From Antitrichia curtipendula (taxonomy: Eukaryota; Streptophyta; Bryopsida; Hypnales; Leucodontaceae): 64,000 bases of DNA. The notes under the pieces were generated by a model. That model did no database searches, had not been told where the DNA came from, and saw only the letters and a program-made list of their open reading frames with translations. Position numbers and translations under genes: made by a program. The stretch's first letter is position 1, and each line of letters opens with the position of its first letter. Positions 50,381 through 63,922 of the stretch are shown here, piece after piece. Location: NCBI GenBank assembly GCA_951230915.1, contig OX579638.1:4792696-4856695 (forward strand). Direction: 5' to 3'.

Positions 50381-50940
50381 AGGAGCATCACTCCGTTTGC
50401 AAAAACTTAAAGATGCATCTAATGGTAGCTGCAGCATAATCTGCACAATTTGCTTTAGTTAAAGGATTGATTGGACCTTCCAACCAACGTTGGTGGTCAC
50501 GACTTTCTTTAATGGGTCTAACCACATAGTAGTATTGTTCATTGTTCAAGCCTTCAAAATATCCCTCAAACATTATTTTTCTACTGTCAGGTTCAACACA
50601 CACAATTTGCAACAAGATTACTAATGCCTAAGCCTCTCGTTGAAGGTTCATGTGCCGTTGCTACTCCACACAAGGTTGCTTTGGCGGTCAAGAAGGCCTG
50701 ACTTCATCTTGTGGACGCTCATGCGACGGTGCAAGACCTACTAATAAAAAAGATTGATCCGGCAATTGAGTAAAAAAACACTCAAATTCAAGATCTGGTT
50801 GAGGCTCTTCATCTTGAGACTCAGAAAAAATCCTCCAGTTTGACATATTAAATCCAAAGTCAAAAACATAAAAGAATTACATCAAATTGATAAGGTGCTT
50901 GGGCAGTTCACATTTTTTTAGAATGATAGTAAGAAGGCGT
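50381..50940. pseudogene. Possible decayed coding remnant
   Basis: Two short stretches have protein-like composition within AT-rich DNA. On the minus strand, 50388-50615 reads LNNEQYYYVVRPIKES and KANCADYAAATIRCIF. On the plus strand, about 50638-50830 reads GSCAVATPHKVALAVKKA, a stop, then LHLVDAHATVQDLLIKKIDP and a second stop. Neither is a recognised family, and the plus-strand frame is broken. They may be transposon relics. Confidence 0.25.
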
Positions 50941-52062
50941 AACCTTGAAGCCTTTTCGTGTGATGTCATCCTTTTTTTATATATATATTATTATTATCAA
51001 AATTCAACCAAATAATATATATATGCACATTTTTACATAATGTGCGTATTTACAATGCGACAACAATTATGGGTATAATGATGGTTATGGATGTTCCTAC
51101 CTTAGATCTTTTTTGTATAACTATGTTACTGACATACAATATAGAATTTCAACTATAAATTTTAACTCAAATAAGCTTCAAAATTTCTACATACACCACG
51201 TTCACAAGCTTATACTCCTCTCATCAACTAGTTATTTATTCATAACTTTCCAATTATTATTTTCTAATAAATTCTCTCTTATTAACACAAGTAACTTGAA
51301 TCTTGAATTCAACACCAATTCAAATATAAAACACACCAAATACAACCATGCATGATTGACTCAAAATGAGACTTTAGTTCCTTTATTCACCATCACTTTG
51401 ATTAGTTTTCACTTCTCTTGTTTAGACCTCAAAACAAATCAAATCAATATTGAGTTTCATTCTCTATTTTGTGCAGTCTTTTTTGTTTATTCACAATTTA
51501 TAAATTAAGGATTCCAAAAATATAAGGACAACTTTGAAATATAATGTAATGTACATTTTGATTTGCAAAATTATAAATAGTTCAATGAGATGTACTTTAA
51601 TTTGTTCCCAATCATGCAAACTTCAAAGTTGAATGAATCCATGATCAACTTCTAGATCCTATATTTCTTATTTTATACTTCCAATGTTTGAAGTGAGTAA
51701 TAAAATAGGAATTGACAGGGTTCAATTAGTCTAGATGAATTCCATTGATAAGCAATGCTATTATTTTAATTATATTATTATACCAATTATCTAAATATCC
51801 ATGAATAAGCAATATCTGATGGATGATGAATGTTTTGAATAGTGAACTTCATTGAAATTCTTTTTATTGAAACCTTTGAAGCCAAATATTGAATAAAATA
51901 TCAATGTAAAGGTGTTTTCAAGTTATGGTGTAGAATTTGAAACAATGTAGTGTACTACAATAAACATGGTGATTGCAACAAAAATGTTAAATTATTAATG
52001 ATATTTCAAATTTTCAAATTTATTAATGCAAACAAGATCCAACTTTTATTTATTAACCCTAT
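50941..52062. other. AT-rich spacer
   Basis: Short low-complexity frames and a (TA)n run near 50978-51025. Nothing else recognised. Confidence 0.5.
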
Positions 52063-52958
52063 AGGACCAAGTATCCCTCAAAGAACTCTCAAAGGTTTGG
52101 ACAGGTTCCTAATTTCCTACGATCTCAAATTTTGGTGTGATTTTCTTTAAAAAAATTTAAAGAAAGAAAACACATTATTTTTTGGAAATAAAACTTTTAT
52201 TTCACTTAGTACCTAGCAGTCCTTTTTTTTTACTTTATGACAAAGTACCATAATGGCAATCACTTAAAATTTGGAGAATCATTCTATTTCTACATTCATG
52301 CATCTTTGGATCAAAAAACACTTTTAAGACATATTCATGCACTTTTCCATCCAAATTTGGTGATTTCATCTACATATTTAATAGAATTGGAAAATTTATG
52401 GAAAAAAGAGATTACTTTTATTTGTTAGACATTTATTTAGAAATGGTGCAATCTGGCCCTATGGTGCCCCCAAAAGGATTGGTGTATAGAGCAAAAGTTG
52501 TACCCCCCTAAGCTCCAAATGGAGCTTGCCAAGCATTACAAAAAATTACAAAAAGTCAAAGTTAAAATTTTAAAATTTTGTTGCTCACTGAAAATATTTT
52601 TGTCTATATAGAAAGAATCAAATCTTTCTATTTGGACTAGTGATGAGAAAGTTACGGAGACTCTTATTATTCATTCAATCAAAGCATCTTCTTCAAAAAA
52701 TAACTTACAAAACTCATTTTTGAAGTCAATTTTCACAATTCTTCAAAAAAAAGAAGTTGCACAAGATTTAGTTTGCTTTCTTGATCAATCTCATAGTTGG
52801 GGTTTGTGTTTCAATTCCATCTTAGAGGTATTAACAATTTAGTTTTTCTTTTGTCTTATATCTATGTCTACTTATTTAATATTTTTTTAAAGTGTGGTAT
52901 CAAAACAAAAATGGAATTTTTTTCCTAAAATATCAATTCAATTCTTAGATGAAAATAT

Positions 52959-53990
<1,032 letters not shown>

Positions 53991-54324
53991 AAATAGAAAT
54001 GTGTGGTAGAAAATTTTAAGCTGAGAAGATTCAAAGTCTTGTAATCTAGTCACTCAATGTGCAAAAAAGCACTTCTTTTCATCGAGCTTTTCATTTTACC
54101 CCCTAAAGGACCAAGGCCATTTCTCCATCAAAACACACTCAAAAATGCCACTTCTATTGCAAAGAGCAAAAATCTTTAAAACTTGTTATTTTTTGCAAAT
54201 TTAATTGTAGAATCTTATAATAGACTAGTAGACGAATGTATGCAAGAAATTTTAGAAACTTTGACTGCATAGATTGCAAGATATTTGCATCCAAAATGAA
54301 GAAAACAAGTTTTTTTGCACATTG

Positions 54325-54620
54325 CATCACAAAGTTTCCAACCCACGGTTTGTCAACAGTTATCGTGTGGTAACTATTGTTTCATGGGTTCGCACGTTAA
54401 TTTAACAGTTATCGCATCGTTACGACCCATTACTGCACAATTTATCGCACCGTTACGATGCTGCAATTTTTGCAACTAATCATGTATCGTAACGGTGCCG
54501 TAAATTGTGCAGTAATGGGTCGTAACAATGCGATAATTGTTAAATTAATGTGCGAACCCATGAAACAACAATTACCACACGATAATTGTTGACAAATCGT
54601 AGGTTGGAAACTTTGTGATG
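54325..54620. mobile_element. Foldback (near-palindromic) element, 296 bp
   Basis: The whole element is an inverted repeat with arms of about 135 bp. It starts CATCACAAAGTTTCCAACC and ends GGTTGGAAACTTTGTGATG; matching inner blocks include CATGGGTTCGCACGTTAATT and CCATTACTGCACAATTTA. The loop is short (around TGCAATTTTTGCAACTAATC). The dinucleotide TG flanks both ends. Related copies of the TTAA element lack it at this position (near 59370, reversed), which confirms insertion. Confidence 0.85.
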
Positions 54621-54787
54621 TGCTTGACTAGAATTTTTTGCTTTCAATCTTCTTAATTTAAATTTTTTGTACTATCAATTTTGATTTTCTAAATTTTTAT
54701 GTTGAATACTTGAGTTGGTATTCTAGGAAAAAAATTCAAGAAAAAAAACTTATTTTTTACTCATTAAAAATTTGTTGAATAGAAGTA

Positions 54788-57318
54788 CATCACAAAATTC
54801 CTTTGTCACGAGTTGTCACTAGTAATTGTACGATTATTGTTAGGCATTGCTTTCATGTTACATTCGTTCATTGAAAAATATTATTACAACACAATATTTC
54901 CATTCATGATTATAGTGTGGTTTAAGCATGTCATTCATATTTGAATTTGAAATGTTGAAGTTGCACGATAACTATGCGTGACAAAATCTGTATGACTTTA
55001 GTGTTTTAGCGATAGGCGACTGATATCGTGCAACATTAGTGCTTATTTTAGACATATAAAATTAGTGCAATAATCATACAACAACATGTTTGTACATAGT
55101 TATTGTACTAACATTGCATTTTTTTATCTTTCACAATTTTAGTACTAAGTCAATTGAAAGGCATGAATTGTGATCAAAGTAGAAAATTAGACCTCATTCA
55201 GGTATAGTATAATAACTATTTAAAAAAAACTATGAACTAAAAAATGTTGGAAAACTAAGTTGAGTTTCATTTTCAAAAATCCGTTTGAAATTTCAATCTT
55301 CCACTCAAAAGTTATGGACAAATTTCAAAGTGGATGTTTAAAAATGTCAAAAACAATTCCTTTCAAACACCTCTCTGAAATTTGTCTATAATTTTTGATT
55401 GGAGGCTTGAAATCTCAAACCAATTTTTGGAGATGAAACTTAACTTGATTTACCAACTTTTTTTAGTTTGAATTTTTTTTCAAAAAGCTAATATACTATG
55501 CCTAAATGAGGTCTAAAATTTTAGTTTTAACTCAATTCCTACGTGTGCAACTCTCATTTTCCAGTTATCCCATATCGTTTGAGTGCTCACTAAATGGATT
55601 TCAAAATAAAACGGATCTCCCCACGCTCTCAATTGCGTTTAAGTGGTTCCTTCCTTACCCCGCCAAGCTCATTAGTAGCCTATCATAACATTCATGAGCT
55701 GTGAGAGCAGCTGCCTTGCCTCTGACGGAATGATGTGGTATATTCCACACCCAACATTAGCTAGTAAGCCACGCGTCAATAATTTCAGACTTCTGCTCAG
55801 TGCCAAGGTCATGACTGCACAATCAGGTTACTGAGAAATTGAACACCTTCAAATTAAACAGTACACAAAAACATAGCTTTAAACAAACGACAATCAATTC
55901 ATTGAGGTCAATATTTTCAATGTTTGAATTCCCTCACATTGCTTTGTAAGCCATTCATGATTTGTGATTTGGAATTAGAAGACAATTCTTCATCTACATA
56001 TGGGGTGGTAGGAGGTAGAACAACCCATGTGGGATATGTAATTTAGAGCTTGTAATTTCTCAACCGTTCATAGTTAAGTTTGAAGTAGGAATTGTGCTAA
56101 AACTTTAATTTCAGAACTCATTTAGGCATAGTAAAATAACTTTTTTCAAAAAACTTTGAACTAAAATGAGTTGAAGAATCAAGTTAAATTTCATCTCCAA
56201 AAATCCGTTTGAGATTTTAATCTTCCACTCAAAAGTTATAGACAAATTTCATAGAGGGGTTCGAAAGGATTTTTGTTTTTACATTTTCATACATCCTCTC
56301 TGAAATTTGTCCATAACTTTTAAGTGGAAGATCTAAATCTAAAACGGATTTTTGGAGATGAAACTTAGCTTGATTCCCCAAGTTTTTTTTGAAAAAGGTA
56401 GTCTACTATGCCTAAATGAGGTCTGAAATTATAATTTTAACACAATTCCTACTTTAGACTTAACTATGAGCGGTTGAGAAATTACAAACTCTAATTTACA
56501 TATTCCACATGGATTGTTCTATCACCTACCACCTCAAGTGTACATAAAGAGCTTCTCTTTACAACAAAAAAACTCAAATTAAGTTATTGATGGCAAATGT
56601 TTAGATTTTGTTGGTATAATACTCAATAAATTTTTTGGGTTTTGACAGACCATCTATCTCTATAATTATTTGTTTGTATATTTTGTTCTAAAATTAGCCA
56701 AAAAAATAGATCGCACCATAAATGTACTGCCATTGTCTCGGTCTTGAAGCTTACATTAATAATATGTGGATGCATTTCGTGGATGAAGACTTCAGAGAGG
56801 CAAAGGCAGCAGGCAGCCTCTCTGAAGGCTCTTGAATGTTATGATTGATGGATCCAGCTCAAGCTAGAATTTGATGGCCATTTGATTATATACAACTAAT
56901 CAAGTAATGACAAACAAAATGCAAAAGATTTAATGAAGTAAAAAATTATTATTAATTAGATCGGTGATCAACATTTCAACTTTGATAAATAGCTTTTTGA
57001 AAACTGATATCATTTAATAAGTTTTATTAAAATGCAAATGGCAGTGACATTATTGTCATGGAGTTTTCGTATATTTCAACACACAGAAAATGCACAGCAA
57101 AGATAATAATTTTTTGTGCATAAATTGTATCTTTTGCGCACTTGTGATTAACGTAAAGAACTTACATAGTTAATATTGATTACAAAGTAGTACCAATTTT
57201 TGCAGTAATCGTGTGCATTATAACGATGCGATAAGTTGTAAATTAACATGCACACCCATGAAATAACAGTAACCATGCAATATTCATTGTCAATCCGTAG
57301 GTTCTAAACTTTGTGATG
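54788..57318. mobile_element. Composite insertion with CATCACAAA termini, 2531 bp
   Basis: It starts CATCACAAAATTCC and ends AACTTTGTGATG. The right 140 bp resembles an arm of the foldback at 54325-54620 (TTTCATGGGTGTGCATGTTAA when reversed, in shorter form TTTCATGGGTGTGCATG). It encloses another palindromic segment at about 55180-55510 and the large foldback at 55684-56843. The flanks TA and AA are not an exact duplication. Confidence 0.5.
55684..56843. mobile_element. Large foldback element 2, 1160 bp
   Basis: It starts CATAACATTCATGAGCTGTG and ends GGCTCTTGAATGTTATG, with AT on both sides. It is an inverted copy of 44848-46055: TGGTAGGAGGTAGAACAACC, GCCTAAATGAGGTCTGAAAT and CTCGGTCTTGAAGCTTACAT all have reverse-complement counterparts there. 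Like copy 1 it is internally self-complementary. Confidence 0.8.
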
Positions 57319-57670
57319 AAGGCCAACAAACTTTAATCCTTTTAGGTCTAAAATAAGATTTTTTAATACTATGCACAATTATTTTTTGGGGACATTTGAA
57401 TCTTATATCATGTAAGTTATATACCTGCTAAATTTTAGAATTATATGAGTTTTGCACACATTGCCCAAAGTTGTCCAGGTTGCCTTAAAGTTTACAGTAG
57501 CATAACTTTTGATCTAGGCATCCAATCGGGAAAAAAATTAAATTCCCACTAAGGGAATATATGTTCATACATTGTGTCAAAATTTTATAAACATCTAAGC
57601 CAAATTGACTTTATGCTTAACTACCGAAGATCTATTGCATTGAACGGTCATTTAGTCCTTTAGGGATTAA

Positions 57671-58693
57671 AAAACGTTTGGATTTATTTTTCACCTTTTA
57701 AGAATCAATGACTAAAAAAATTGCATCATATTATTAATGTCATCTAAATACTAAAACGTAGATTTAAAATTGTAATACCTAAGTACATGGTGAGACCTAC
57801 AAAAAATGTAAATCAAATGATGAAGAATGAAATCTTACCAGAATATATTTGTAAGATACAAATATATGTGGCCATGATCAATTCTTTGAAATATTTAGTG
57901 ATTTTGATTGGTGTAAAAGTTTAAAAATTGTAGAAGTTTAAAAACAAACAAAAATTGCAACTTTGTGACAACAAAGTCACTACACCATAGCTTGAAAACA
58001 ACCAAAAAAAAAAATGCTCTACATGAATGATATAAATGTTTGAAAAAGATACAATTAATTAGAATGATTTTTTGCTATTGACATTATTATCTTTCGTTTC
58101 GATATTCACTTCAGAATAAACAATAATGTACAAAAATAATTCAAATTTTAATATTAAAAAGAATTGTTTGACTTCTCTTTGAAAGTCTACAAGGTTAAAA
58201 TGTGATTACTTGAGAACACCCGCACCTGTGCTTGCTAAAGTATCTACAACACAACCAAAATAGATAGAAAGTGTTCCAAGCCCATCAAAGATTATTCTCC
58301 AAAGCCTTCATCATAGCCTATTAAGGATAGACTTGTCAAATCTAAGTTTAGTCATTTATTCCAACACTTTGAATGAGGAGAGGCATGTTTTTTTCTATAA
58401 TAATATGGAGATCCATTGATATTCACAATTGATAAGACACAATTGATCAATTTACTATTCATAAGACACAATTGGTGCACAAGAGTGGAAAATAAGAAGT
58501 TGCAAGGCCAAAGGACTTACCAAATATAGAATGTAAAATTACGGATTATGTAATGTGAAAACATAACCTTGTTATGAAAAATAACACGCTCAATCACAAA
58601 CATGGCAAAGGATGTTATTTTTCTCACAATGGGCCTCTACTTCTGCATCAACAGACATAACTAAGGTAGGCACCCACAAAATGGCACCTGACC
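57671..58693. other. AT-rich spacer
   Basis: No credible frame or repeat recognised between two TTAA-family elements. Confidence 0.45.
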
Positions 58694-59615
58694 TTAACCC
58701 CTAAAACCCCGTTTGTCCCCTCGGGGGACAATTTGGGTCCGGGTAGGTTCCTGTGACCTCAATTTGTAGAGAATTTTTTTGGGATTTTTTGAGGTTGTGC
58801 GGTTTTGCGAGAGCTTTGTGGATATATAATTTTTATTCAATTGGTGCCCGAGAGAAAAAGTTATGCCAAAAATAGAGTTTGGCGGGCAGAACAAAAAAAT
58901 CACAGAAAGTCAAAATAAATTTCTTAAATATTTTTTTCAAAATCTTTGTCTTTTTGTCTACATTTGAAGCTTTGATTCATTCTATTTGGACTAATAATGA
59001 AAAAGTTATGGACAATCTTAGTTTTTCGGGCAATCGAAGCATCTTCTTGAAAAAATAACTTTTAGGATTCATTTTTTAATGCAATTTTTACAATTTTCAG
59101 AATTTTTTTTTAGACAAGGTTGAATTTTCTTTCTAGAACAATCTCACCGTTGGAATTTTGGTATTTCAATTTTGTCTTAGAGCTATTAACGATTTAGTTA
59201 TTCCTTCAATCTTGAACCTAGTTCTACTTAACAATTTTTCAATGAGTAAAAATTTAGTGTTTTTTTCTTGAATTTTTTTTCCTAGGTTCTCAACTGAAGT
59301 ATTCAACATATAAAATTAGAAAATCAAAATCAACAATACAAAAAATTTAAGTTAAATAGGTTCAAAGCCCAAAAATCTAGTCAAGTAAGGTGCAAAAAAA
59401 CTTGTTTTCTTCACTTTGAATGCAAATATCTTGCAATCTATTTGGTCAAAGTTTCTGAAATTTCTTGCACACATTCTCATACTAGTCTAGTATAAGATCC
59501 TATGGTTAGATATGCAAAAAAAAAACAATTTTTATAGTTTTTTGCTCTTTGCAATAGAAGTGGCAGTTTTGAGTGTGTTTTTATGGAGAAAAGGCCTCGG
59601 GGTTTTAGGGGTTAA
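58694..59615 (+). mobile_element. TTAA-flanked TIR element, 922 bp (best-preserved copy)
   Basis: TTAA stands at each end, followed by a perfect 13-bp TIR CCCCTAAAACCCC (58698-58710 and, inverted, 59599-59611). The left subterminal part has a CCCCTCGGGGG palindrome. The interior is AT-rich and non-coding. Its blocks recur in the copies at 3.0, 52.1, 53.0 and 54.1 kb, so it serves well as the reference copy of the family. Confidence 0.8.
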
Positions 59616-61691
59616 AGCGCCATCTACATGTTGTGTACATTTTCAAAATCAGTTATGTACCTATTTGGATGGAGCGCTTTCAGAAACAAACTTTGACCCT
59701 TAATAACTTTTGCATACGATGTCCAAATGCCATGTTCTCTGGTGTGTTGGAACCTCCTTTCACTTGCCAACAAGAATATATGAAAATTTGACCAGTTTTA
59801 ATAGTAGTAACTAGGCTCAGTAGCAAAAAGTGGCGGTTTTGGGTGTACCCACCTTACAATGGTGGATTTTTTTTATCTTTGTCAACTATGTTCCATCAAG
59901 GGTCTAAGAAGACTAAGGGCATCAATCATAAAGCTAAAGCAACCCCATGTGATTATGGAAAAGAACATGCCTCTCCTCATTCAATGAGAGAGTGTCATCT
60001 GTCACAAAAATTGAGGTTTATTATGGTTTGTGTGCAACAATGCCAAATGCTCTTTCATAGCATCAAGAAATTCCAAAGCAAACTGAGAAAACGAGCGACT
60101 GAATTTCAGTTTTCAGTAACTAAATAAAACATGTGAGGTGTACTTGACATGCGGCTGTGAGTGAGTTTCAAGACGGCAGTGAAAACTGAAAAAACAGCCT
60201 CGTTACAAGTTAATTTTTGAACAATCTGAAGGTGCCAAGACTGCCAACTGAGATTATCCGTCTGTAACTTCAACTGTAGGACCACTGCCCTGACTGTCGG
60301 TCCCGCACCCTCGTGTAGCGAACACTTTTACCACGTCCCCGTCCTTGTCCAATGGCAACATGACCACTGGAACTCTTTATGTGTCTTATTGGTTTGTCAA
60401 CAAAGGCATAGAAAATGCAGCATGTCCATTAAAAAAAACAAAAAAACTTGTTTTGAACGCAGGCAGGATCACTCCGCATTTAAAGTTTTCTGCTACTTCA
60501 ATTGATCTTGTCCCAAATAAATGAGATGATCTAGTTGAAAAGTGTCACTTTGCAAAGGGCCTCCGTCCACCAATCAGAACATAGGAGTAGGTGACAATTT
60601 CAGGTTAAAATTGAATATGGAAACAGGCCCTATAGACTGAATAGAACTGGTCATCAATACAAAATTTATTTCAATATTTGAAATGTGAAAGTGTTAATGT
60701 AGTGGCACAAACAGGTAAGATTTGAAATTTGGCACAAATAAGATGCTTTAATTTATAATTTGAAAAGATCAATATTGATGATGTTCAAGTAGCTAGTGAT
60801 TCAACTAATCTCATGCAAAAGTTCTCCTTAACCCCTAAGTGCCCAATGCATAATCACAAAACCTTCAAACTTCAAATCCAATCCTTAATGTTTTAGGGAA
60901 ACTTGAGAATAAGATTTCCAATATTCACTCAAATATAGTCCAATGTTTGGGTATCATTTTTCTCTTAGCAATGTATCTATCAATTGAAGCAAACTTTTGC
61001 AATTTTGAATCACAATTTGAATGTGTGGTACTCACTATCAAACAACCAAACATTCATTGTCCCCAAGCCCTTTTCTAAGAGTATAATTTTCAGGTCTCAC
61101 TCTAGCATGCGACCAAGCCCGAGAATGACTACATCACCAACATTGCAATGTCAATAAAATTTATTTCTAAAAATAGGAAAATTGAAAATTATTAGCCATG
61201 ACAATCAAAAGATTATAGAACTTAAAAATTAATTCCATATTTTAGATGTGTTTTAGATGTGCATGTGTTAGAATTTTAAACAATATCCCAATACTTTTAA
61301 TGGACCAACTTGATTTTTGAGTTTTAGATAATTACTTGTTCTCAAGGGAAAATTTGCTATATGAATATAACACTTTCAGTGCAAGTAATTCACTAGAGGA
61401 CTCAATCTTCACTACAATAGAGAGATTCTCTTAAGTCCAATTCAAAGATTCAATGCTGTGTTTTTGGAGGTCATAGACTCTGAACCTCAGCCACACGAGT
61501 AGTCAAATACCGTAACTAAGTGGAACTCGGACCAAATCTGCAAATTTTTCTTCTAATGAATCATGGTACATGGTTGCCGGTGTTACAAGTATTGCGTCAA
61601 TCCAAAGTAAAATAAAATAATCTCTAACTTTCACTATTTGCAATGAGGAGGTGCATACAAAAAATGTCGGCAGCAAGGCATTACTAACAGA
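59616..61691. other. Spacer and 3' flank of the SPP gene
   Basis: It contains a lone TTAA-family end (TTAACCCCTAAGTGCCC at about 60829) and a short block near 59700 (TTTTGCATACGATGTCCAAA) also found at about 41741. Frames such as 59843-60127 (+) have no recognised domain. The last few hundred bases are presumably the 3' UTR of SPP. Confidence 0.45.
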
Positions 61692-63922
61692 TCATTCAGC
61701 TGCGTCATCACCTTTAACAACAACTGGTGTAAGCTCCTCCTTGTAATCCAGCAATAGAGATGCCTCCCTCCTTGAAAACGCCACTATAAACACACCGCAG
61801 AGAAGAGATGGAACGAGATAGAGAAGAGCTGGCTGCGCAGCACCAGACACCGAATTTGCCACTGCACAAATCATGACAACGACAACCAAGTTCTGTTTCA
61901 GAAGTGAAGACAGACTTCATGCCAATCAGCAATACAACATGAATTTAACAGCGGCTAACAGAAACATGGAACTTGTGCTTGTTTCACAACATCAGAAAGC
62001 TGGTTACATGAGAATTCTACGTGCTGCATCTAAAAGAAGAGTATTGCGGGTCCAAGCCACCATACCCGCCAATTGTAATGCCATTCAAGTCAATTTCGAG
62101 CATAAATTGTAGCGCGTCTAGGTTCTCTCGAATATCTCTTGAACGGATTTGAAAGACAAGAAGAAGGAAACCATGATGAACACTAGGCTCTCAGTACTCA
62201 CCAACTGTGACAGTAAGTCCAAAAATATATGAAGCGATGCAAGTGACGAAGTACGTTTTGTCAGTTGGCAATTGTTTAGTGTCAGGGCCATCATCTGCTC
62301 CAGGGAGACTCATGGATCGAGAGCGGTCAAACCGTAGCATCAAAGCGATCAGTAGTCCAGGTACAGCAATGTCGCCCAAGCCTAAGATAGAGTAAGGATT
62401 TGCAGCATTTGCCTGGCCAGCATAACAAAACTCAGTTGTTAAGTAGAGTACAAGAAAGATTTACAGCAGGATTTCAATGCCATGGGACCAAACTTGTGAT
62501 TTCAGCGCATCAGTAATTGCCACGCTAAATGTAGAAAGTCTATTTTGAAGCTAATACTCGATTGTAGCAACTTTCAAAACTTATTCATATTCAACTTTCA
62601 AAGCTTATTGAAAAATGTAGGGTATGATCTCTTCTTCTGTTGGTACATTTGTTTCCCTTGAGGCTTCCTAAATAATATATTTCAAACCCTGTAGATATGG
62701 AAGCAACCACTATAGGCCATTTGGGCACTTGTGGATTAATGTTAGCTTGCGTAAAGAGTCAACTCGACTGGAAAAATAATAAATTCATGAAGCTCATGCA
62801 TTTATCATTTCAGGGTTTAGTCACTGAAACTAAAGATTAAGAATGAACACAGGAATTGATGGCTGTATCTTACAATTGCATTAGGAAATATCAGTTTCAT
62901 GGGTCCGTCGAAAGCTGGTGATGTCGCAACCTGCACAATGATACGCAGGACGTTTAATGCTCCCTTACCGATATTTCGGGTTGCCATGAGACGAAGTGGT
63001 AATAAGAAAGGTAGAATGATCAGAACATTTAACACCTACAAAAGTGAGCTACAAGTCTTAGGCTAAAACTCACCCTGTAGAGATATTCTAGAAAACCTAT
63101 CCAGGTTACGGATTACTTTAGTGATTGCGACAAATGACTTCACAATTGACAGGGTTTAACGCGGCTAGGTTTCCTAGAATACCTCTTTCTACTAGTCAAA
63201 TGATGAAGTCACTTACGGTCACCATGACATTGTCGCCGAATACATGTGAAGATCCAAACACCCAGAAAACATCATACAGAAGCAAGCCAGAGAGCATAGC
63301 AGCTGCTGTCGCGAAGCTGCACAAGAACCACAACACAGCTTGCTTCAGCAAATGAAAGATCCCTCATCAGATAACAACTTCTTCATCAAGTACAACAAGG
63401 TTCATCACAAGGTTCATCACAAAGTAATCCCCAAATTTTTGCGATAGATCGCATGCAACTTCCATGAGTACATGTGAGTTGCCGTAAAACTTCTATAAAG
63501 CTTTCATCATTGGGTGGATTGTAAAGAAAATGACAAGAAAAACAATTCGCACGGTATTTAGAATCATCACGCCAAGTACACCACCACAGTTCACTGCATT
63601 TTGAGCAGCAGGAAATGAATGTACCTGCCAAGAGACAGCAACTGTAGAAGCTCAGTTACAATACAAACGGCTATGAAGTTGTTCAACGTGAATGGAGCCC
63701 CGGATTGCTTGCTTGCAACAGCTGCTGCAACACCCACTATTTGATCCAATCCAACAGGCACACAGCTTCAGTGTAAGACATTGGTAATACAATTTCTTCA
63801 TCAAAGTCAGGATTTTGGATGAGTTGATATTCTACACGTACCAATGGTCGCCAATGCATCAGCCGGAGAAAGAGTCACATGAACTGGCTCACCCTCATCA
63901 ACCACCAACCACGTTGGAAAAT
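61692..63922 (-). CDS. SPP: Signal peptide peptidase (presenilin-fold aspartyl protease), 3' part
   Basis: SPP is a multi-pass ER-membrane protease that cuts signal-peptide remnants and other type II transmembrane segments. Six exons on the minus strand: 63922-63842, 63736-63625, 63316-63217, 62930-62874, 62412-62202, 61861-61692. Phases join throughout (731 nt). Both catalytic aspartates are present, in LLLYDVFWVF (YD motif) and ILGLGDIAVPGLL (GxGD motif), and the QPALLYLVPS PAL motif follows, so the protein should be active. The first visible exon begins at a CAG acceptor at 63923-63925, and an in-frame stop upstream excludes simple extension, so N-terminal membrane segments lie in exons beyond 64000. 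The C-terminus (KEELTPVVVKGDDAAE) lacks a dilysine ER-retention signal. A SPP-like paralogue is possible, but the TM spacing fits SPP better than the PA-domain SPPLs. Confidence 0.9.

Larger units (their letters stand above)
54095..57670. mobile_element. TTAA-family element expanded by nested insertions
   Basis: The left end is TTTACCCCCTAAAGGACC (TTAA altered to TTTA) and the right end is AGTCCTTTAGGGATTAA at 57670. Removing the foldback at 54325-54620 and the insertion at 54788-57318 leaves about 750 bp, close to family size. Interior blocks such as GCCACTTCTATTGCAAAGAG and GATTGCAAGATATTTGCATCC agree with the 58694-59615 type, reversed. Confidence 0.65.

Noticed and set aside
58698..58710. 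CCCTAAA-like sequence as interstitial telomere repeat
   Set aside because: Only one unit occurs, always at transposon termini next to TTAA; it is part of the TIR.
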